From Bradyrhizobium sp. 186 (lineage in GTDB: Bacteria; Pseudomonadota; Alphaproteobacteria; Rhizobiales; Xanthobacteraceae): a stretch of 64,000 bases of DNA. The stretch lies in the NCBI RefSeq assembly GCF_023101685.1, contig NZ_CP082164.1, forward strand, positions 6,820,001 to 6,884,000, read 5' to 3'. A model generated the notes under the pieces. The model was not told the DNA's origin and did not search any database. It saw nothing but the letters and a program-made list of their open reading frames with translations. This document shows, in pieces, positions 33,274 through 44,232 of this stretch. Both the position numbers and the translations under genes were made by a program. Within the stretch, counting starts at the first letter, position 1. Every line of letters begins with the position of its first letter.

Positions 33274-33759
33274 CGGCGCGGTGACCTCGGCGGTCTTCTG
33301 CGCCGCCTCCGGCCGTTCGATCACGATCACGATCGCAGCGCCGAGCAGCAGCAGGAGTTCGGTGGCATGCAGCCGCAGCGCAGCCATCTCGCCGACCTTC
33401 GAAGCCATCAGCATGCTCGCAAACGAGATCAGGCTGCCGATCGCAAGCGCGATGCCGAGCGCCTCGTCGCTGCCGCCGCTCTTGCGGACACGGGGAAAGC
33501 AGAGAAGCGCGAGATGGATCGCGAAGAACGCCACGACCGTCAGCCGTCCCAGCGCAAGCAGCCAGGCCGCGCGCACCGTGCTCATCCCCGCCATCTGGAG
33601 ATGGTCGCTGAGGAACAGCGCCACTGCCACCGTGGGCCGCTCGTAGAGGCCGTGTACCGGCGCCACCATGATGTTGAAGGCGACGAGGGTCCAGGCCGGG
33701 ATGAAATAGGCCGCCAGCAACGCGCCATTGACCGAGCCGATCCGCCAGTTCCTAAACAT
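33235..33759 (-). CDS. Four-helix membrane protein, unknown function
   Basis: A 174-aa protein with four hydrophobic helices (about 9-32, 50-85, 90-118, 130-152), a short charged N-terminus and a hydrophilic C-terminal tail ending EVTAPLALEQAELLHNR. It was not recognised as a named family, though the size and topology resemble small uncharacterised rhizobial membrane proteins. The ATG at 33759 follows AGCGGGAAGCGGC. Its last 39 bp run antisense to the end of pcaC. Confidence 0.7.
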   Translation of the reverse strand: MFRNWRIGSVNGALLAAYFIPAWTLVAFNIMVAPVHGLYERPTVAVALFLSDHLQMAGMSTVRAAWLLALGRLTVVAFFAIHLALLCFPRVRKSGGSDEALGIALAIGSLISFASMLMASKVGEMAALRLHATELLLLLGAAIVIVIERPEAAQKTAEVTAPLALEQAELLHNR

Positions 33760-33892
33760 GCCGCTTCCCGCTTCGTTTGCCACGCCTCCGACGGAAGGCA
33801 GCGGCTTTGCGGGGAGCTAACTCGCATCAGACTGTGGCGGCAATTTAAACCCTTTGTTTACCTTAACCGCCCTGTTGGGCGACGCGGCCAGA

Positions 33893-33920
33893 GAAAAAGG
33901 CCCCGCCTCGCGGCGGGGCC
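33893..33920 (-). terminator. Rho-independent terminator of the Gln-rich small gene
   Basis: Stem GGCCCCGC / GCGGGGCC with a short loop. Read on the minus strand it is followed by CTTTTTCTC, so it ends the gene at 33945-34118. Confidence 0.85.
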
Positions 33921-33944
33921 TTCCTTCACTCTGCGCTCTCAAAT

Positions 33945-34118
33945 CTACTTGTTGTCCTGACCGTGCTGACCGCCCTGCTGCTGACCAGGCTTGTCACCCT
34001 GGCGCTGCGGATCTTGCTGCTGCTGTCCGGGTTTCTGGCCGCCGCCCTGCTGCTGACCGGGGCGCTGGCCGGGGTTCTGAGTCTGCTGGCCCGGATTCTG
34101 GTCTTGCTGCTTCGACAT
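33945..34118 (-). CDS. Small Gln/Gly/Pro-rich repetitive protein
   Basis: A 57-aa, highly hydrophilic protein made of short repeats: QNPGQQTQNPGQRPGQQQGGGQ then KPGQQQ-type units, with no hydrophobic segment. It is probably disordered. The ATG at 34118 is chosen over a longer frame because GGGAGATTTCCC precedes it. The gene has its own terminator and is divergent from livH, which argues that it is real despite low complexity. The function is unknown; an abundant stress or surface-associated disordered peptide is one possibility. This is inference only. Confidence 0.65.
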   Translation of the reverse strand: MSKQQDQNPGQQTQNPGQRPGQQQGGGQKPGQQQQDPQRQGDKPGQQQGGQHGQDNK

Positions 34119-34193
34119 TTGGGAAATCTCCCTTGTTTGTTGGACGTCAGAGGCGGACAACGGCCGACATCCCGCTTTGGTTGCCTGCGGAAC

Positions 34194-34220
34194 CCGGTTC
34201 CTTGCAGATCGGGGAACCGG
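34194..34220. promoter_or_regulatory. Perfect 8-bp inverted repeat in the livH / Gln-rich gene divergent region
   Basis: CCGGTTCC - 11 bp - GGAACCGG. It lies 76 bp upstream of the Gln-rich gene start and 166 bp upstream of livH. It may be an operator or simply a hairpin; no T-run follows on either strand, so it is not a typical terminator. Confidence 0.4.
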
Positions 34221-34385
34221 AACACGAAATGACCTCTGTACAAGCCTTTATGCCCAGGCAGGGCCAGTTGCGGCCGCCAGTTCCCTCCTGTTACAAAACC
34301 AGGAGAACGCTCAAGGGCTGCCGGGGCCCAAGAACTCTCTGAAAGAGCTCCCTTTGAGCCGCGTCAGATTTGGGTACGGCAGCCT

Positions 34386-35303
<918 letters not shown>

Positions 35304-35314
35304 CGGACCGCCGC

Positions 35315-36636
<1,322 letters not shown>

Positions 36637-36640
<4 letters not shown>

Positions 36641-37470
36641 GCGACGGGAATATCCTCAGCGTCGACCGGCTGACCATGCGCTTCGGCGGCATCGTCGCCG
36701 TGCAGGACCTGTCGTTTGCGGCCGAGCAGAAGAAGATCACCGCGCTGATCGGGCCGAACGGCGCCGGCAAGACCACTGTCTTCAACTGCATCACCGGCTT
36801 CTACAAGCCGAGCGGCGGCACCATCCGCCTGACCCATGACGACGGCAAGGTCATCGCGCTGGAGCGGCTGAACGATTTTCGTATCGCCAAGCAGGCCAAG
36901 GTCGCGCGCACCTTTCAGAACATCCGCCTGTTTCCCGGCATGACCGCGCTGGAAAACCTGATGGTGGCGCAGCACAACGCGCTGATGCGGGCCTCCGGCT
37001 TCACCTTCCTCGGCCTGATCGGCGCGCCCGCCTACCGCGCCGCCGAAAAGCACGCGATTGATCTTGCCACCGAATGGCTGAAGCGGGTCAATTTGCTCGA
37101 GCGCGCCGACGACGCCGCCGGCAATTTCGCCTATGGCGACCAGCGCCGCCTCGAGATCGCGCGCGCGATGTGTACCGAGCCCGCGCTTCTCTGCCTTGAC
37201 GAGCCCGCCGCCGGCCTCAATGCCCGCGAAAGCGCCGCCCTGAGCGAGCTGCTGCTGTCGATCCGCGACGAGCAGGGCACCTCGATCCTGCTGATCGAGC
37301 ACGACATGTCGGTGGTGATGGAGATCTCCGACCACATCGTGGTGATGGACCATGGCGTGAAGATCGCGCAAGGTTCGCCGCGCGAGGTCCGCGACGATCC
37401 CAAGGTGATCGCGGCCTATCTCGGCGCCGACGAGGAAGAGGCGATGGCCGTGATGGAGAGCGGGTCGTGA
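36637..37470 (+). CDS. livG: Branched-chain amino-acid ABC transporter ATPase LivG
   Basis: A 277-aa ATPase: Walker A IGPNGAGKTTVFNCITGFYKP (about 36-48), QNIRLFPGMTALENL, the variant signature FAYGDQRRLEIARAMCTEPALLCLDEPAAGLN, and the H-loop IEHDMSVVM. The long insertion between Q-loop and signature (RASGFTFLGLIGAPAYRAAE) is typical of LivG. It pairs with LivF to power the importer. It overlaps both neighbours by 4 bp. Confidence 0.96.
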
Positions 37471-38210
37471 CTTCGGCGCCCAATCCCCTGCTCGCGATCC
37501 GCGGCCTGCGCGCCGCTTACGGCAAGATCGAGGCGCTGAAGGGCGTCGACGTCGAGATCAATGCCGGCGAGATCGTCGCCCTGATCGGCGCCAACGGCGC
37601 CGGCAAGTCGACGCTGATGATGACGATCTTCGGCAAGCCGCGCGCCCGCGCCGGCCAGATCCTGTACGAAGGCCGCGACATCACCGATGTGCCCACCCAC
37701 GAGATCGCGCATTTGCGCATCGCGCAATCGCCGGAGGGGCGGCGCATCTTCCCTCGCATGAGCGTGGCGGAAAACCTCCGGATGGGGGCGGATGCCACCG
37801 GATGCACCGATTCGGAACGCGACGCGACGCTGGCACGCGTCTTCACGCTGTTTCCGCGGCTGAAGGAACGCTATGCCCAGCGCGGTGGAACCCTGTCCGG
37901 CGGCGAGCAGCAGATGCTGGCGATCGGCCGCGCCTTGATGAGCCGCCCTCGCCTCTTGATGCTGGACGAGCCCTCGCTCGGGCTCGCTCCGCTGATCGCC
38001 CGCCAGATCTTCGACGCGATCCGCACCCTGAACCGGCAGGACGGCCTGACCGTCCTGATCGTCGAGCAGAACGCCAACCATGCGCTCAAGCTCGCCCATC
38101 GCGGCTACGTCATGGTCAATGGCCTGATCACGCTGGCCGGGACCGGCTCCGAGCTGTTGCAGCGCCCCGAAATTCGCGCCGCCTACCTGGAAGGCGGCCG
38201 GCACGGCTGA
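37467..38210 (+). CDS. livF: Branched-chain amino-acid ABC transporter ATPase LivF
   Basis: A 247-aa ATPase: Walker A IGANGAGKSTLMMTIFG, the Q-loop ESPEGRRIF-like segment (QSPEGRRIFPRMSVAENL), signature LSGGEQQMLAIGRALMSRPRLLMLDEPSLGLAP and H-loop IVEQNANHALKLAHRGYVM. All are the LivF pattern. Its GTG start at 37467 overlaps the livG stop. A gap of 161 bp follows before livK. Confidence 0.96.
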   Translation: MTSAPNPLLAIRGLRAAYGKIEALKGVDVEINAGEIVALIGANGAGKSTLMMTIFGKPRARAGQILYEGRDITDVPTHEIAHLRIAQSPEGRRIFPRMSVAENLRMGADATGCTDSERDATLARVFTLFPRLKERYAQRGGTLSGGEQQMLAIGRALMSRPRLLMLDEPSLGLAPLIARQIFDAIRTLNRQDGLTVLIVEQNANHALKLAHRGYVMVNGLITLAGTGSELLQRPEIRAAYLEGGRHG

Positions 38211-38371
38211 GGCTGCCCAAAGGCGGATCACGTGCGGCCGAATGTGGCGCGATATCTCCGCCGATGCCCGTATTTTGCCGGTGACTTCTCGCCAAATTCA
38301 TTCGACAATGGCGCCGGTTTGGTCCGGGCGTGCCCGGCAACTTCCACAGACGACCACCCGCGAGGTATCTC

Positions 38372-39490
38372 ATGAAGTCACTAAAGCTCATCGGTCTGGC
38401 ATTCGGAGCGTCGATCGCGCTGTCGAGCGCGGCGTTCGCGCAGGATGTCACCATCGCAGTCGCAGGCCCGATGACCGGCGGCGAGTCCGCCTTCGGCCGC
38501 CAGATGAAGAACGGCGCCGAGATGGCCGTGACTGACATCAACGCCGCCGGCGGCGTCAATGGCAAGAAGCTCGCGCTCGCCATCGAAGACGACGCCTGCG
38601 ATCCGAAACAGGCGCGCTCGATCGCCGAGAAGATCGCCGGCGCGAAGATGCCGTTCGTCGCCGGGCACTATTGCTCGTCGTCGTCGATCCCCGCCTCCGA
38701 AGCCTATGCCGACGGCAACGTGCTCCAGATCACGCCCGCCTCGACCAATCCGCTCTTCACCGAGCGCAAGCTCTGGAACGTGGCGCGCGTCTGCGGCCGC
38801 GACGATCAGCAAGGCCTGATCGCGGCGCAGTACATCGCCAAGAACTTCAAGGGCAAGAACATCGCGATCCTCAACGACAAGACCACCTACGGCAAGGGTC
38901 TTGCAGACGAGACCAAGAAGGCGCTCAACAAGGCCGGCGTCACCGAGAAGATGTACGAGTCCTACAACAAGGGCGACAAGGACTTTAATGCGATCGTCTC
39001 GCGTCTGAAGCGGGACAACATCGATCTGGTCTATGTCGGCGGTTACCACCAGGAGAGCGGCCTCATCGTGCGCCAGATGCGCGACCAGGGCCTCAAGACG
39101 ATTCTGATGGCCGGCGACGCGCTCGCCGACAAGGAGTATGCCTCCATCACCGGCCCCGCCGGCGAAGGTACCTTGTTCACCTTCGGCCCCGATCCGCGCA
39201 ACAAGCCGACCGCGAAGAAGATCGTCGATGCCTTCAAGGCCAAGAACATCGACCCCGAGGGCTATACGCTCTACACCTACGCTGCGATGCAGGTCTGGTC
39301 GCAGGCGGCCAAGAAGGCCGGCACCACCGACGCCAAGAAGGTCATGGAGGCGATGAAGGCCGGCAAGTGGGACACCGTGATCGGCCCGATCGAATATGAC
39401 GCCAAGGGCGACATCAAGCAGATCGACTACGTCGTCTACAAGTGGGACGCCAAGGGCGGCTACACCGAGATCAAGGGCAACGGCACCTGA
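38372..39490 (+). CDS. livK: Branched-chain amino-acid binding protein LivK/LivJ
   Basis: A 372-aa periplasmic binding protein with a signal peptide (MKSLKLIGLAFGASIALSSAAFAQ, cleavage before DVTIAVAGPM). The binding-site segment VAGHYCSSSSIPASEAYADGNVLQITPASTNP matches LivJ/LivK, with the Ser/Thr residues that hold the amino-acid carboxyl and amino groups. It should bind Leu/Ile/Val or similar amino acids and deliver them to LivHM. The ATG at 38372 follows GCGAGGTATCTC. A strong terminator lies 60 bp after its stop. Confidence 0.95.
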   Translation: MKSLKLIGLAFGASIALSSAAFAQDVTIAVAGPMTGGESAFGRQMKNGAEMAVTDINAAGGVNGKKLALAIEDDACDPKQARSIAEKIAGAKMPFVAGHYCSSSSIPASEAYADGNVLQITPASTNPLFTERKLWNVARVCGRDDQQGLIAAQYIAKNFKGKNIAILNDKTTYGKGLADETKKALNKAGVTEKMYESYNKGDKDFNAIVSRLKRDNIDLVYVGGYHQESGLIVRQMRDQGLKTILMAGDALADKEYASITGPAGEGTLFTFGPDPRNKPTAKKIVDAFKAKNIDPEGYTLYTYAAMQVWSQAAKKAGTTDAKKVMEAMKAGKWDTVIGPIEYDAKGDIKQIDYVVYKWDAKGGYTEIKGNGT

Positions 39491-39548
39491 AGGGCTGCCG
39501 GGCCTTGAGCCCCGCCAAGCCCTGAACTGCCACGCAATCGCCATCACA

Positions 39549-39577
39549 CGCCCCGGCTTGCCGGGGCGTTTCTTTTT
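39549..39577 (+). terminator. Rho-independent terminator after livK
   Basis: Stem CGCCCCGG / CCGGGGCG with a CTTG loop, followed by TTTCTTTTT. It ends the livHMGFK transcript before the convergent response-regulator gene. Confidence 0.92.
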
Positions 39578-39589
39578 GCGGCGGCACGG

Positions 39590-39976
39590 TCAGACCGCCG
39601 CCGGCAGCTCGCCGCCTGTGGCGGCCTGCGCCTTCCGAAGCGCTTGCAGGAGATCGTTCGGCCGAAACGGCTTTTGCAGGCAGACTACGCCGGCGAGATG
39701 GGGCGACTGCTCCATGAAATCGAGCGCCATCATGCCGGACACTGCAACGACCGGAAGCGCTGGCGCGCGCTCGCGCAGGGTCGCAATGACATCGACGCCG
39801 CTGATGTCGCCGAGGAAGATGTCCACGATCGCCGCGTCGAAGGAGGCCTCGGTGAAGGCTCTCAGCCCGGCCGCGCCGCCGTCGGCCTCCACGACCTCAT
39901 AACGGTTGACCCGGAGCACGATCGCAAACATTGCGCGAACGTCCTTCTGGTCATCGATGATGAGAATGCGGGGCAT
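39590..39976 (-). CDS. Single-domain response regulator (CheY-like)
   Basis: A 128-aa receiver domain: RILIIDDQKDVRAMF (Asp pair at 8-9), phosphoacceptor Asp52 in FDAAIVDIFLGD, the Ser in VVAVSGMM (position 82 region), and Lys in VCLQKPF. There is no output domain. The ATG at 39976 follows GGGAG; a TTG three codons upstream also fits. It is divergent from the MASE4 hybrid kinase gene (239 bp between starts), so phosphotransfer from that kinase is plausible. Confidence 0.92.
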   Translation of the reverse strand: MPRILIIDDQKDVRAMFAIVLRVNRYEVVEADGGAAGLRAFTEASFDAAIVDIFLGDISGVDVIATLRERAPALPVVAVSGMMALDFMEQSPHLAGVVCLQKPFRPNDLLQALRKAQAATGGELPAAV

Positions 39977-40215
39977 GGGAAACAACTCCCGGATATTGAG
40001 ATCAAATCACCTGATTCAAACCTGGAACCTGCCGCGGCGGAAGGGCATTATTGCACCGTTCAGTAAAGCGCATCTTACCCGATCCCTATTCCGCGTTCTC
40101 ACCAAAATTAAGTAATCTGTAACCTTCGGTTGAGTCGGAGCGGGTTCCATCACAACGACTGCCCGGAACGGGCTACCATGGACGCAAAACTATTGACCGA
40201 ATAAGATTGGCGGAG

Positions 40216-43026
40216 ATGCGCAAGACCGACCTGCGAGAAGTGGGCGTGCCGGGGACGACCGATCGAGGCATATTTCTTTCGACGTTGCCGGCCACCCGGA
40301 CAGACCGCACCGCAGCAACGGCGATTGTCGGCGTTTCCGCGGTCCTTTTTGCGCTTGCCGTTCCCTTCGCCGGTACCCCGCTCCTGCCCGTGCCCGCGTT
40401 TGTGGCGAGCTATCAATCCGCCCTCGCGGTCAGCGACATCGTCACAGCGGTGCTGCTGCTGGCGCAGTTTACGGTCTTGCGGACGCGGGCGCTGCTACTG
40501 CTCGCGACCGGCTATCTGTTCACCGCTGCGGCAGCGCTGGCCCATGCCCTCACCTTCCCCGGCCTTTTCACGCCGACCGGATTGTTGGGCGCCGGACCGC
40601 AGACCACCGTCTGGCTCTACATGATCTGGCACGGCGGCTTCCCGATCTTCGTTCTGGCCTATGCCTGGCTGAAGGAGAGCGACGGCGGCGTCAGGATCCG
40701 GGGCGCGACAAGCAACGCGATCTACGCCAGCGCGCTCGGCGTCGTCGCGGCAATAGCCGTCTTCACCTGGCTCGTCACCGCCCAGCACGATCTCCTACCG
40801 GTCCTGCTGCGCGACGGCCGTTACACGCCGGCCATGATCGGTGTCGTGTCCTTCGTTTGGTCGCTGAGCTTCGCCGCGCTTGTCTCGCTGTGGTTCCGCA
40901 AACCGCATTCGGTGATCGACGTCTGGCTCATGGTCGTGATGTGCGCCTGGCTGTTCGATATTGCGCTGTCCGCGATTGTCAACGTCGCCCGCTTCGATCT
41001 CGGCTTCTACGCCGGTCGGCTCTACGGTCTCGGCGCGTCGAGCTTCGTGCTCGCGGTGCTGCTGATCGAAAACGTCCGCCTCCAGGCGCACACGGTGGGG
41101 CTTGTCGGCAAGCTGCGTCAGCAATCGGCCTCGGAGCGCGACTATTACGGCAAGCGCCTGGCCCTGTACGGCGCCGTCGTCGAGTCTTCGAACGATGCCA
41201 TCATCACGAAGACGCTCGACGGCATCATCACCGGCTGGAACAAGGCCGCCGAACATCTGTTCGGCTATTCCGCCGAGGACGCGGTCGGCCAGCCGATCGA
41301 CATCATCGTCCCGCAGGATCGAAGGGATGAAGTCAGGGGTATCCTCAACCGGATCGCCAGCAACGAGACGATCGCCCAGCATGAGACGGTCCGAATCCGA
41401 AAGGACGGCCGCCCGCTTGACGTCGTCCTGAATATTTCTCCACTTAGATCCGACCGCGGCGAGATCATTGGCGTCTCCAAGATCGCGCATGACATCACGG
41501 AAGAGAAGCAGTCCAGGGAGAAGCTGCGCCGGGAGATCGAGGAGCGCCAGCGCATCTTCGAGACCTCGCAGGACCTGATCCTGGTCACCGACGGCTTCGG
41601 CAATTTCGTCCAGGTCAGCCCTAGCGCGAAGGACATCCTCGGCTTCAGCCCGGACGACATGATCGGACACAGCGCGACGGAGTTCATCCATCCCGACGAT
41701 CTCGAAAGGACGCGCAACGAGATGCGCGCGGCGCGCCGCGGCCAGATCAAGCGCAGCTTCGAGGCGCGCTACTACCACTACGATGGTCACGAGGTCACGC
41801 TGAACTGGATGGGCACCTGGTCGGAGCCGGTGAAACGCCATTTCTTCATCGGGCGCGACCTGACCGACAAGCAGGCCGCCGAGGCCCAGTTCAGGCAAGT
41901 CCAGAAGATGGACGCCATCGGCCAGTTGACCGGCGGCGTCGCCCACGACTTCAACAACGTGCTCACCGTCATCACCGGCACGATCGGCATCCTGGCGGAC
42001 GCCGTCGCCGACCGGCCCGAGCTCGCCGCCATCACCAGGCTGATCGACGATGCCGCCGAGCGCGGCGCGCAACTGACCAAGCATCTGCTCGCCTTCGCCC
42101 GAAAGCAGCCGCTCCAGCCACGCGAGATCGACGTCAATGCGCTGGCGCTCGAGGCCGCCAAGCTGTTGCATCCCACCCTCGGCGAGCAGATCACCATCAC
42201 GCCGCAGCTCACCGAAGATGCCTGGCCGGCGCTGGTCGATCCGAACCAGCTCACCGCCGCGATCCTCAATCTCGCGCTGAACGCGCGAGACGCCATGCCT
42301 GATGGCGGCACGCTGGTGCTGGAGACGCGCAACATTTTTCTCGACGACGGCTATGCCAGCATGAATGTCGACATCACCCCCGGCAACTACGTCATGATCG
42401 CGGTGAGCGACACCGGGGCCGGAATCCCGGCCGATCTGATCGACCGGGTGTTCGATCCCTTCTTCACCACCAAGGAGGTCGGCAAGGGCACGGGCCTCGG
42501 GCTCAGCATGGTGTTCGGCTTCGTCAAGCAGTCCGGCGGCCACATCAAGATCTACAGCGAGGAAGGCCACGGCACGAGCGTGAAGATCTACCTGCCGCGC
42601 TCCACCGGCGTGCAGGAGACCGAGTTCGAGGTGCTCCAGAACGTGCCCGTCACCGGCGGTGACGAGAAAATCCTGATCGTCGAGGACGACGCGCTGGTGC
42701 GGCAGTATGTCGTGACCCAGATCAAGAGCCTCGGCTATGCCGCGCTCGAAGCCGCCAATGCGGCCGAAGCCCTCATCATCATCGATGCCGACGCCGGGAT
42801 CGACCTGCTCTTCACCGACATCATCATGCCGGGCGCCATGAACGGCCGCCAGCTTGCCGACGAGGCGGCGCGGCGCCGCCCCGATCTGAAAACGCTGTTC
42901 ACCTCGGGCTACACGGAGAACGCCATCGTCCATCACGGCCGGCTCGATTCCGGCGTGCTGCTGCTGGCAAAGCCCTACCGCAAGTCCGAGCTCGCCAAAA
43001 TGCTCAGGACGGCGCTCGCCAGTTGA
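40216..43026 (+). CDS. MASE4-PAS-PAS hybrid histidine kinase with C-terminal receiver
   Basis: A 936-aa membrane kinase. Residues 20-290 form a multi-helix MASE4-type sensor (DRTAATAIVGVSAVLFALAVP, SYQSALAVSDIVTAVLLL, TVWLYMIWHGGFPIFVLAYAW). Two PAS domains follow (about 315-430 and 445-560). The DHp helix is MDAIGQLTGGVAHDFNNVLTVI, with His577. The ATPase has NLALNARDAMPDGG and DTGAGIP then GKGTGLGLSMVFGFV. The final receiver has ILIVEDDALVRQYV, Asp868 in LLFTDIIMPG, and Lys in LLAKPYR. ATG at 40216 is taken; TTG at 40207 is an alternative. It probably works with the divergent CheY-like regulator. Confidence 0.93.
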   Translation: MRKTDLREVGVPGTTDRGIFLSTLPATRTDRTAATAIVGVSAVLFALAVPFAGTPLLPVPAFVASYQSALAVSDIVTAVLLLAQFTVLRTRALLLLATGYLFTAAAALAHALTFPGLFTPTGLLGAGPQTTVWLYMIWHGGFPIFVLAYAWLKESDGGVRIRGATSNAIYASALGVVAAIAVFTWLVTAQHDLLPVLLRDGRYTPAMIGVVSFVWSLSFAALVSLWFRKPHSVIDVWLMVVMCAWLFDIALSAIVNVARFDLGFYAGRLYGLGASSFVLAVLLIENVRLQAHTVGLVGKLRQQSASERDYYGKRLALYGAVVESSNDAIITKTLDGIITGWNKAAEHLFGYSAEDAVGQPIDIIVPQDRRDEVRGILNRIASNETIAQHETVRIRKDGRPLDVVLNISPLRSDRGEIIGVSKIAHDITEEKQSREKLRREIEERQRIFETSQDLILVTDGFGNFVQVSPSAKDILGFSPDDMIGHSATEFIHPDDLERTRNEMRAARRGQIKRSFEARYYHYDGHEVTLNWMGTWSEPVKRHFFIGRDLTDKQAAEAQFRQVQKMDAIGQLTGGVAHDFNNVLTVITGTIGILADAVADRPELAAITRLIDDAAERGAQLTKHLLAFARKQPLQPREIDVNALALEAAKLLHPTLGEQITITPQLTEDAWPALVDPNQLTAAILNLALNARDAMPDGGTLVLETRNIFLDDGYASMNVDITPGNYVMIAVSDTGAGIPADLIDRVFDPFFTTKEVGKGTGLGLSMVFGFVKQSGGHIKIYSEEGHGTSVKIYLPRSTGVQETEFEVLQNVPVTGGDEKILIVEDDALVRQYVVTQIKSLGYAALEAANAAEALIIIDADAGIDLLFTDIIMPGAMNGRQLADEAARRRPDLKTLFTSGYTENAIVHHGRLDSGVLLLAKPYRKSELAKMLRTALAS

Positions 43027-43088
43027 GCCCGTGGCAAGCGTGCGCTATCGCTTCAGGCCAATCGCTTGCAGCGCATGGAGTGCCGTCC

Positions 43089-44084
43089 TTGAAAAACCTC
43101 GTCACTGATATTGCCGGCGTCCGCGTCGGCCATGCCGGCGATGCGAAACTCGCCTCGGGCACGACTGCGATCATCTTCGATTCCCCGGCGGTCGCTGCGA
43201 TCGACATCCGCGGCGGCGGGCCCGGCACCCGCGAGGTCTCGTTGCTCGACGTCGCCAACACGGTCGAGCGGATCGACGCGATCACCCTGTCGGGCGGCTC
43301 CGCCTTCGGGCTCGATGCCGGCGGCGGCGTCCAGGCCTGGCTCGCCGAACAGGGCCGCGGCTTCAGGATCCGGGAGGCCGTGATCCCGGTCGTGCCGGGC
43401 GCCATCGTGTTCGACCTGCTCAATGGCGGCGACAAGGCCTGGGGCCGCTTCTCGCCCTATCGCGATCTCGGCTACGCCGCGGCTGCGGCTGCCGGCACCG
43501 ACTTGGCGCTCGGCAGCGTCGGCGCGGGCCTCGGCGCCACCACGGCCACCTTCAAGGGCGGGATCGGGTCGGCCTCGGCGACGATGCGCAACGGCGTCAA
43601 GGTCGCAGCGATCATGGTCGTCAACGCGGTCGGCAGTGTCACCGTCGGCGCCGGTCCCTGGTTCTGGGCCGCGCCGTTCGAGGAGAACGGCGAATTCGGC
43701 GGGCGCGGCCTGCCGGACAAGTTCACGCCGGACATGCTGGCGATGCGGATCAAGGGCGGCCCTGCCGCAAGCGCGGGCGAGAACACCACGATCGGCCTCG
43801 TCGTCACCGACGCCATCCTGACCAAGGTGCAGGCCAAGCGGCTCGCGATGATCGCCCAGACCGGGTTTGCCCGGGCGATCTATCCGGTGCACGCCCCGCT
43901 CGACGGCGACGTGCTGTTCGCCGCGGCCACCTGCGAGAAGCCGATCGAGCCACTGGTCGAGCTCACCGAGCTCGGCATGGTCGCGGCCAACGTGGTCGCA
44001 CGCGCTATCGCGCGTGGCGTTTTCAGCGCGACGGCGCTGCCGTTCACCGGCGCGCTGCCGGCGTGGAGGGATCGGTTCGGTTAG
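43089..44084 (+). CDS. P1 (DmpA/NylC-type) family peptidase
   Basis: A 331-aa N-terminal-nucleophile-type hydrolase: KNLVTDIAGVRVGHAGDAKLASGTTAIIF, GGGPGTREVSLLD, ITLSGGSAFGLDAGGGV, and ENTTIGLVVTDAILTK, where the Asn-Thr-Thr segment corresponds to the self-cleavage and catalytic Thr region of NylC-like members. Substrates can be N-terminal amino acids or oligoamides. The TTG at 43089 is chosen because GGAG lies 8 nt upstream and the protein then starts at the usual position; the frame extends back to 43023. It follows the hybrid kinase closely and may share its transcript. Confidence 0.88.
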   Translation: MKNLVTDIAGVRVGHAGDAKLASGTTAIIFDSPAVAAIDIRGGGPGTREVSLLDVANTVERIDAITLSGGSAFGLDAGGGVQAWLAEQGRGFRIREAVIPVVPGAIVFDLLNGGDKAWGRFSPYRDLGYAAAAAAGTDLALGSVGAGLGATTATFKGGIGSASATMRNGVKVAAIMVVNAVGSVTVGAGPWFWAAPFEENGEFGGRGLPDKFTPDMLAMRIKGGPAASAGENTTIGLVVTDAILTKVQAKRLAMIAQTGFARAIYPVHAPLDGDVLFAAATCEKPIEPLVELTELGMVAANVVARAIARGVFSATALPFTGALPAWRDRFG

Positions 44085-44091
44085 CGCCGCA

Positions 44092-44205
44092 CGTCACGGG
44101 TCATCGCCCGGCGAAGACCGGGCGATCCAGCATTCCAGAGACAGCAGTGATTGGACCGAGAAGCCGCGGCGTACGGGATGCCGCGCTTACGCGGGGCATG
44201 ACACC
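44092..44205. repeat. Palindromic intergenic repeat (gggtcatcgcccggcgaag type)
   Basis: Internal inverted pairs include tcgcccgg-cgaaga-ccgggcga and ggatgccgcgcttacgcggggcat. It lies between the convergent P1 peptidase and EF-hand genes. Confidence 0.65.
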
Positions 44206-44232
44206 GTCATTTGCGTAGCGAGCGACCCTGCG

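Noticed and set aside
40795..42936. 713-codon minus-strand open frame
   Set aside because: It lies wholly antisense to the MASE4 hybrid kinase, whose domains and motifs are clear; the antisense product is Arg/Asp/Val-rich with no recognisable domain, as expected from high-GC codon bias.
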